Shown piece after piece: positions 1 to 4,725 of a stretch of 6,219 bases of DNA (the stretch's first letter is position 1; every line of letters begins with the position of its first letter). This DNA comes from Myxococcota bacterium (GTDB taxonomy: Bacteria > Myxococcota_A > Polyangia > HGW-17). The notes under the pieces are model-generated. The model did not search any database. It had not been told where the DNA came from and worked only from the letters and a program-made list of their open reading frames with translations. The translations under genes and the position numbers were made by a program. The stretch is taken from the NCBI GenBank assembly GCA_018821745.1, contig JAHJLU010000552.1, forward strand, positions 1 through 6,219, given 5' to 3'.

Positions 1-342
1 CACCCGAAACTGGCTGAAGGCCAGACTGAAGGCGCAACGCTCAACGGAATCTCCTTCGCAATGACCGAGGAGTACATCTTCAGTCCCACGGGAAAAATGC
101 TCAACCCCTCCTTCGGTCACTACAAAATCTTCACGACCACTGATCTCCCCGAGATGAAGACCATTTTGGTTCCCACCTATGAAGCGACCGGCCCCTACGG
201 TGCCAAGTCCGTCTCTGAAATCTCCATTAATGGTGCCCTTCCCGCCATTGCCAACGCCATCTACGACGCTGCAGGCGTTCGAGTTATGTCTGGCCCCTTC
301 ACTCCCGAAAAAATACTCAAACTCATCAAAGAGAAAAAATAA
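1..342 (+). CDS. Xanthine dehydrogenase/aldehyde oxidase family, molybdenum-binding subunit (C-terminal fragment)
   Basis: The frame is open from base 1 to a TAA at 340-342, giving the last 113 residues of a protein whose start is outside the window. The fragment reads like the end of the molybdopterin-binding domain of the xanthine oxidase family. Seen directly are GQTEGATLNGI (residues 7-17, the family's GQ-EGG-xQG region), TEEYIF, LNPSFGHYK, and GPYGAKSVSEI (64-74) followed by PAIANAIYDAAGVR. In this family the Glu of G-x-K-x-V-x-E (here Glu73) is the active-site base next to the molybdenum, and it is present. The enzymes are cytoplasmic and hydroxylate purines or aldehydes, passing electrons to FeS and FAD partners; those partners, if separate, are not in view. 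The substrate cannot be told from this fragment. The two Gly usually flanking the Val are both Ser here (KSVSE), which I associate with xanthine dehydrogenases of anaerobes, though not firmly. The next gene starts 30 bp downstream. Confidence 0.9.
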   Translation, partial: HPKLAEGQTEGATLNGISFAMTEEYIFSPTGKMLNPSFGHYKIFTTTDLPEMKTILVPTYEATGPYGAKSVSEISINGALPAIANAIYDAAGVRVMSGPFTPEKILKLIKEKK

Positions 343-360
343 CTTCGATGATGCATGCCT

Positions 361-366
361 GAGGAG
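361..366 (+). promoter_or_regulatory. Shine-Dalgarno site GAGGAG that fixes the lipoprotein start at 373
   Basis: GAGGAG lies six bases before the ATG at 373. An in-frame ATG at 355 would place this motif inside the coding region and add MPEEIP before a typical signal peptide, so 373 is the better start. Confidence 0.8.
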
Positions 367-372
367 ATTCCT

Positions 373-1608
373 ATGCTCCGCTCACTGACCTTAGCTGTTG
401 TCGTCACTCTTTTCTTTGCTGGTTCGTGCAAACGCTCAGAAAAAAAAGAAAATCCTCCCGTGAAGTCGGTGGCACCCGTGGTGGGTGGAGAGGAGCTCAT
501 GACCCTTCATGAAGCTGCCCCCAAGCTCCCTCGTAAAAAGCTCCCACCATCTCCAAGAATAAAGGCGCGCCCATTCAAGCTCCTCACCGGTACACTCAGC
601 AAGGTCCCGGGAGCTCCCCGGGGCACCTTGCTCCTGGATGCCGGAGATTTCCTCGGGGATAACAAAATGGAGTTTGTGCTTCTGGGCCATAAAACTCTGA
701 CGATCGCTCCAGTGGCGGGAGAGCCCCTCCATGCAGAGGGACCCTCTGTGCCCATTTTGGCAAAAGTTTTCCGGGAGAAGGGCAAAAAGTACGATTCCCT
801 GTTTGTTGCCTGGGGGAGAGGCAGAGAAAACAGGGGCGCGCCCCTCAGCCTCTGGATCTATCGGATGAAGGGCAACCGTATCAAGGGGGCCAGTCTCTAT
901 TCCCCCAAAACAGACCGACCCGATCCCCAGGATATTCACATAGCCCCCGATGGGACTATATACTTCGCTCACTTCACGTCAAAATACAAAGTCGCCATAG
1001 TCGCCTTCCCCCCCCCCTATGACAAGGGCCCGACACCTGTCGATGAGATCAATATGGTGACAAAAATTGCCATGGTCTCCGATGGAGCAAAGGCAAACCT
1101 GATGCTGGGCAGACTTTACGGTGATGTTGCTGGCTCCGAAGGGGACCTTTTCATCCATGTGGACAAGACGCAACGAGTCCTGCTCCCCTCAAAGCGCGGT
1201 GTTCGATCGCTCCTCTCCGCCACATTTGACACCAGCCTTGGAGAGTGCCTGTATGCCGGCGATGGCTGGCACAAAAACTACGGCCAGATCGCCCGGGCAC
1301 ATCTGGCACAGTTTAAAAAAGTGAAAGATAAATGGGAGCGCAAAGAGCTGGACACCCTCCAGAACAACTTCGCCATCCTCTCCCTCGGCATGGGAGATCT
1401 GGATGGGGACAAGAAAATGGAACTGGTCGGGAAGGGGAACAACAGCCTCGTTGTCTGGTACCCGCATAAAAACTGGAAGCGACTGGATCTCGCCCACGCC
1501 AGTGGCTACAAACCCATCGTCGTCAAGGATATCGACGGTGATGGCATATCTGAGATCCTCATCTCCGAACCACAACCAGGCATCATCCGATTGAGAAAAG
1601 CACCATGA
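373..1608 (+). CDS. Predicted lipoprotein with VCBS/FG-GAP-like Asp-rich motifs, partner of the S41 peptidase
   Basis: This is a 411-residue protein of no recognised named family. The N-terminus is a lipoprotein signal: Met-Leu-Arg, a hydrophobic stretch (residues 5-15), then AGSC with Cys19 as the likely lipidated residue, followed by a Lys/Glu-rich and then Pro/Lys-rich linker to about residue 66. The rest is rich in short beta-strand patterns. Three segments resemble the VCBS/FG-GAP repeat core, in which Asp residues bind calcium in beta-propeller blades: DAGDFLGDNKMEFVLLG (89-105), GDLDGDKKMELVGKG (341-355) and DIDGDGISEILIS (386-398). A seven-bladed propeller is plausible, but only these three motifs are clear. 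No catalytic motif is visible. It probably sits in the periplasm, anchored to a membrane. Its TGA overlaps the ATG of the peptidase gene (ATGA, 1605-1608), so the two are probably made together and may interact. Codons 213-215 lie in a 10-C run. The lipoprotein call is good; a function beyond that is unknown. Confidence 0.85.
   Translation: MLRSLTLAVVVTLFFAGSCKRSEKKENPPVKSVAPVVGGEELMTLHEAAPKLPRKKLPPSPRIKARPFKLLTGTLSKVPGAPRGTLLLDAGDFLGDNKMEFVLLGHKTLTIAPVAGEPLHAEGPSVPILAKVFREKGKKYDSLFVAWGRGRENRGAPLSLWIYRMKGNRIKGASLYSPKTDRPDPQDIHIAPDGTIYFAHFTSKYKVAIVAFPPPYDKGPTPVDEINMVTKIAMVSDGAKANLMLGRLYGDVAGSEGDLFIHVDKTQRVLLPSKRGVRSLLSATFDTSLGECLYAGDGWHKNYGQIARAHLAQFKKVKDKWERKELDTLQNNFAILSLGMGDLDGDKKMELVGKGNNSLVVWYPHKNWKRLDLAHASGYKPIVVKDIDGDGISEILISEPQPGIIRLRKAP
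1008..1017 (+). repeat. Homopolymer of 10 C within the lipoprotein gene
   Basis: Ten consecutive C bases encode the end of Phe212 and Pro213-Pro215. It is the longest single-base run I see in the window; others are an A8 at 440-447 and a C8 at 5142-5149. Adding one C puts TGA two codons after the tract, and losing one C gives TGA at 1058-1060, so either slip truncates the protein near its middle. It may be a slippage site, or simply a result of preferred CCC proline codons. Confidence 0.9.
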
Positions 1609-4600
1609 TCAGATTTTCATCATACCTCCTCGCACTCACTCTTATTGTCTCACCCTTCGGCTGCAAGCGGGAAAAGAAGCGGAAAGTAGTGGACGTCTCC
1701 TCCGTCAAACCCGGCGATCCCAATAAGACCCCCGTGGAGACAGGGGACAAAGACGCTGACAACAAGTACCCTGAGCTGGCAATGACCATCGCCTATCTGC
1801 GGGCATATTACTATGATCCCACCAAATTGAAGGCCAACGAGATGCTCTTTGCTGCTCTGGATGAATTGCAGGGCAGTATTGCCCCAGTGAGCTTCACAAG
1901 GATGGGCAAGAGCACAATCAAGGTGCAGGTGGATCGCGCCGAAAAGACATTCACCACGGAGAACATCGACAACCTCGGTAAGTTACGTGACCTCTCAACG
2001 GCCATCATGGACTTCGTGTTGCCCCAGATTGAAAAGAACGGTGGCGACCAGGAGGAGCGGGAAGACGCGCTGTACAACTACATCAATGGCTTTCTCAAAG
2101 CCCTTGACCCCTATTCGGTGCTCATAAGACCCAAATACACCGATGATCTCCAGATGCAGACAAAGGGTGCCTACGGTGGCGTGGGAATGGTCCTCTCCAT
2201 TCGGGACCACGAATTGACCGTAATTAAGCCACAGCCGGGAGGTCCCGCCATCGAGATGGGTATCAAGGAGAAGGATGTTATTGTCCAGATAGAGGAACGC
2301 TCAACAGTAAATATGCCCCTCACCGAGGCAGTCAGCATGATCCGAGGCGAGGAAAACACGGTTGTCACGGTGCTCATCAAACGCAGAACCGGAAAAAAAG
2401 ATGCCCAGGGGAATCCCCTGTGGACCGCGCCCAAAAAATACCCCCTCAAGCGACGGCGGATCCGGATCGAGAGTGTTGTGAGCAAGATGCTCCACAACGC
2501 CAAGGGCAATATTGCCTATTTCCGCATCAATCACTTTATTTCCAATACCGCCACGGATTTGGCGCTGCAGTATGAAGCGCTATTAAAAAAGCATAAGGCC
2601 ATCAACGGCATTATCCTTGACCTGGTTGACAATCCCGGTGGTCTGCTCCGGCAGGCCATCTTCGTCGCCAATGCATTTTTAAATAAAGGGGTAATCGTCG
2701 CCACCGAAGGCGCCCCCGGCACCCAGAAGCGCGTCTTCTCCGCCGACGACAAGAACTCCATCACCACAAAGACGCCCATGGTAGTGCTCATCTCCCAGGG
2801 AAGCGCCAGCGCATCCGAGATTGTCTCCGGCACACTGAAGAATCTGGACAGGGCACTGGTCATAGGAGACACGAGCTTTGGCAAGGGGACTGTACAGCAG
2901 ATTTTTTCAGAGGGCACCAAGAAGCCCATTCTCAAACTGACCATACAGCAGTACCTCACCGCGGGGGATGTCTCTATTCAGCAGGTGGGCGTTGTCCCGC
3001 ATATCCGGTATGCCCCCATCGGCATGCTCCCCGGATACTCTCTCTTTTGGCCCGATAAACCCCGCAAGACCAGTAAACGGACTAAGGCCATCAAAAGCGA
3101 GAAAGAGCGCCCCCCAGAGAAGTCCCGTTACGAGCTGCGCTATTACAAGACAGTGCAGGAGAAGCGTGACTACATGAACGCTGTGGAAGACAACATGGCG
3201 GACACTGAGCTCATCGATTTCGCCTATGAGATTCTCCTGCACCACGGCAGACCCCTGGCCTCCAAGACCCTTGACTCCATCTCCTCTTTCATGGCCCGCA
3301 GGGTGAAAAAAGAAGAAGAGAAAATGCAAAAAGACCTGAAAACAAACTGGAACATAGACTGGAGCGCCGGCCACCTGCAGGCGGGAAAACCCCAGCTCGA
3401 TGTAAAATTCGCCTTCTGTGATGCGAAAAACATCACCAAGGAGAGGCGCTGCACCAAGGAAATCGACCACGTGGTCCCCGGGGAGAAGGCGGCCATGATT
3501 CTCCAGGTCACCAACAACTCTTCCCAGGATCAGCCCCGACTCTACGCCATAGCTGAGAGCCCCTCCTACATCCTCGACTCCCGGGAGTTCCTCTTCGGGA
3601 CCGTGCAGCCGGGCAAGACCCGTTACTGGACCGCTGAAGTGACGGTCCCCAAACGCACTTCAGTGGCCATTGAACCCATCACCATCGATCTGTTCCAGCG
3701 GGGAAGAGGCAAGATCGCCCAGTACAAAAAGAACCTCCGCATCCACTCACTCAAGCAGCCAAGGTTCCAGATAACCTGGGGTGTCCGTGAGCAGGGTTTT
3801 GGTGACTCCATCGCTCAGGAGCACGAAAAATTCATCCTGGACATGAAAGTCACCAATATCGGGCAGGGAACATCCCATAAACCGAAGATTGCGCTGATTG
3901 ACCGCTCCAGTGGCCGAATCTTTCTGAGAAAAGGACGGGTTTTCCCGACTACACTCAAACCCGGCGGGTCAACCGTTGCCTCCATGGAGTTCGATGTCGT
4001 CAATACCAAGAAACCTATCTCCGTTGAGCTCTCCGTGTCAGATCGAATCTACAGGGCCAGCGTTTCTCGCAAGGTCACCCTCCCCATCGGTCCCCGGATC
4101 AAGGGAGAGCAGGCAAAATCCCAAGTGGTCAGCCTCCTGGAAAAATCGAAGATATGGGCGTCCGCCAATGGGAAAGGGCACCTGCTCGGTGTGGGCGGCG
4201 GCTCCTTCCAGAGTACAGGGTTCTTCGGGACCATGTGTCGAATCGCCATTGAGCCTCCCATTGTGGGTTTCGCACGCTGTGACCGCACCAAGGCGTCAAA
4301 GAAATCGAAACAGCAGCTCACCCTTACTCCCCATATAGTTCCCCCTGCCATTACCCTCGATGAGCCGCCTCCGGCCCTCACGAAAGCCTCATCCATTGTC
4401 ATCAGGGGGAATGCGTATCACCCCGAGTCCATCAAGGATTTCTACATCCTGGTGACAAACTTCGAGAGCGAGAATGGTCGCCACAAGGTATTTTTTGCGG
4501 CAGGCAAAGGGACAACCATCCCCTTCACCTCTACCATTCCCCTGGAGAAGGGGCTGAATCATATCCTCCTTGTGGCCCGCCACGACGCTGAATTGCGCGG

Positions 4601-4634
4601 GCATTACCTCTTTTCCGTGGTAAAAGAAGACTGA
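1605..4634 (+). CDS. C-terminal processing peptidase, S41A family, predicted lipoprotein with long C-terminal extension
   Basis: This 1009-residue serine peptidase probably cleaves envelope proteins from their C-termini. The N-terminus is a short signal peptide ending in SPFGC; Cys20 followed by KREKKRK suggests lipidation, though Pro at -3 is not a classic lipobox. Residues 50-185 form a helical leader including ALDPYSVLI (166-174). A PDZ domain spans about 187-261 (GAYGGVGM, then GGPAIEMGIKEKDVIVQI). The catalytic core runs about 286-475: YFRINHF, DLVDNPGGLL (339-348), GSASASEI (399-406) and GDTSFGKGTVQQ (421-432). Aligned with E. coli Prc (Ser430/Lys455), the dyad is Ser402 and Lys427, the same 25-residue spacing, with Gln431 also kept. 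A basic linker (480-510) and a helical segment (510-580) follow. Residues 590-1009 contain about three beta-rich stretches resembling Ig-like/CARDB-type domains, with Cys pairs 605/616 and 878/892. Ordinary CTPs are about 400-700 residues. The layout recalls what I know as the MXAN_5808-type myxobacterial peptidase; that name is from memory. The ribosome site is weak, so translation likely relies on coupling to the upstream gene. Confidence 0.94.
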   Translation: MIRFSSYLLALTLIVSPFGCKREKKRKVVDVSSVKPGDPNKTPVETGDKDADNKYPELAMTIAYLRAYYYDPTKLKANEMLFAALDELQGSIAPVSFTRMGKSTIKVQVDRAEKTFTTENIDNLGKLRDLSTAIMDFVLPQIEKNGGDQEEREDALYNYINGFLKALDPYSVLIRPKYTDDLQMQTKGAYGGVGMVLSIRDHELTVIKPQPGGPAIEMGIKEKDVIVQIEERSTVNMPLTEAVSMIRGEENTVVTVLIKRRTGKKDAQGNPLWTAPKKYPLKRRRIRIESVVSKMLHNAKGNIAYFRINHFISNTATDLALQYEALLKKHKAINGIILDLVDNPGGLLRQAIFVANAFLNKGVIVATEGAPGTQKRVFSADDKNSITTKTPMVVLISQGSASASEIVSGTLKNLDRALVIGDTSFGKGTVQQIFSEGTKKPILKLTIQQYLTAGDVSIQQVGVVPHIRYAPIGMLPGYSLFWPDKPRKTSKRTKAIKSEKERPPEKSRYELRYYKTVQEKRDYMNAVEDNMADTELIDFAYEILLHHGRPLASKTLDSISSFMARRVKKEEEKMQKDLKTNWNIDWSAGHLQAGKPQLDVKFAFCDAKNITKERRCTKEIDHVVPGEKAAMILQVTNNSSQDQPRLYAIAESPSYILDSREFLFGTVQPGKTRYWTAEVTVPKRTSVAIEPITIDLFQRGRGKIAQYKKNLRIHSLKQPRFQITWGVREQGFGDSIAQEHEKFILDMKVTNIGQGTSHKPKIALIDRSSGRIFLRKGRVFPTTLKPGGSTVASMEFDVVNTKKPISVELSVSDRIYRASVSRKVTLPIGPRIKGEQAKSQVVSLLEKSKIWASANGKGHLLGVGGGSFQSTGFFGTMCRIAIEPPIVGFARCDRTKASKKSKQQLTLTPHIVPPAITLDEPPPALTKASSIVIRGNAYHPESIKDFYILVTNFESENGRHKVFFAAGKGTTIPFTSTIPLEKGLNHILLVARHDAELRGHYLFSVVKED

Positions 4635-4664
4635 CCAACCGCGCCGGACTGGTCATCTGTTGGT
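4632..4664 (+). terminator. Overlapping weak hairpins after the S41 gene, possible terminator
   Basis: TGACCA (4632-4637, starting at the stop codon) can pair with TGGTCA (4650-4655). Alternatively ACCAAC (4634-4639) can pair with GTTGGT (4659-4664). The two stems exclude each other, and only TCTCT, not a true T-run, follows. It may be a weak end-of-transcript structure, but chance is quite possible. The 91-bp gap (4635-4725) shows no convincing promoter. Confidence 0.25.
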
Positions 4665-4714
4665 TCTCTGAATCACTGCAAGATCAAGAAACCATGCGCC
4701 CGGTGCCTGCCGGC

Positions 4715-4721
4715 GAAGGAG
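4715..4721 (+). promoter_or_regulatory. Shine-Dalgarno site GAAGGAG for the S1 protease
   Basis: GAAGGAG lies four bases upstream of the ATG at 4726. No other in-frame start codon exists between that ATG and the in-frame TGA at 4669-4671, so this site fixes the start. Confidence 0.75.
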
Positions 4722-4725
4722 CCCC

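Noticed and set aside
355..372. Earlier in-frame ATG at 355 for the lipoprotein
   Set aside because: It would bury the GAGGAG ribosome site in the coding region and put acidic residues before a clean signal peptide; the start at 373 fits better.
436..972. 178-codon open frame on the minus strand
   Set aside because: It lies wholly opposite the lipoprotein gene, lacks recognisable motifs and has an improbable protein composition; a shadow of the real frame.
2907..3470. 187-codon open frame on the minus strand
   Set aside because: It is fully antisense to the S41 gene, whose domains are clear across this stretch; no motif supports it.
3976..4338. 120-codon plus-strand open frame in another phase
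   Set aside because: It is embedded in the S41 gene; its Ser/Pro/Arg-rich composition is typical of an off-frame reading and no start signal is evident.
4635..4725. Possible promoter (TTGGTT at 4660-4665) in the gap before the S1 protease
   Set aside because: There is no -10-like sequence at a suitable distance, and TTGGTT alone is too weak to call.
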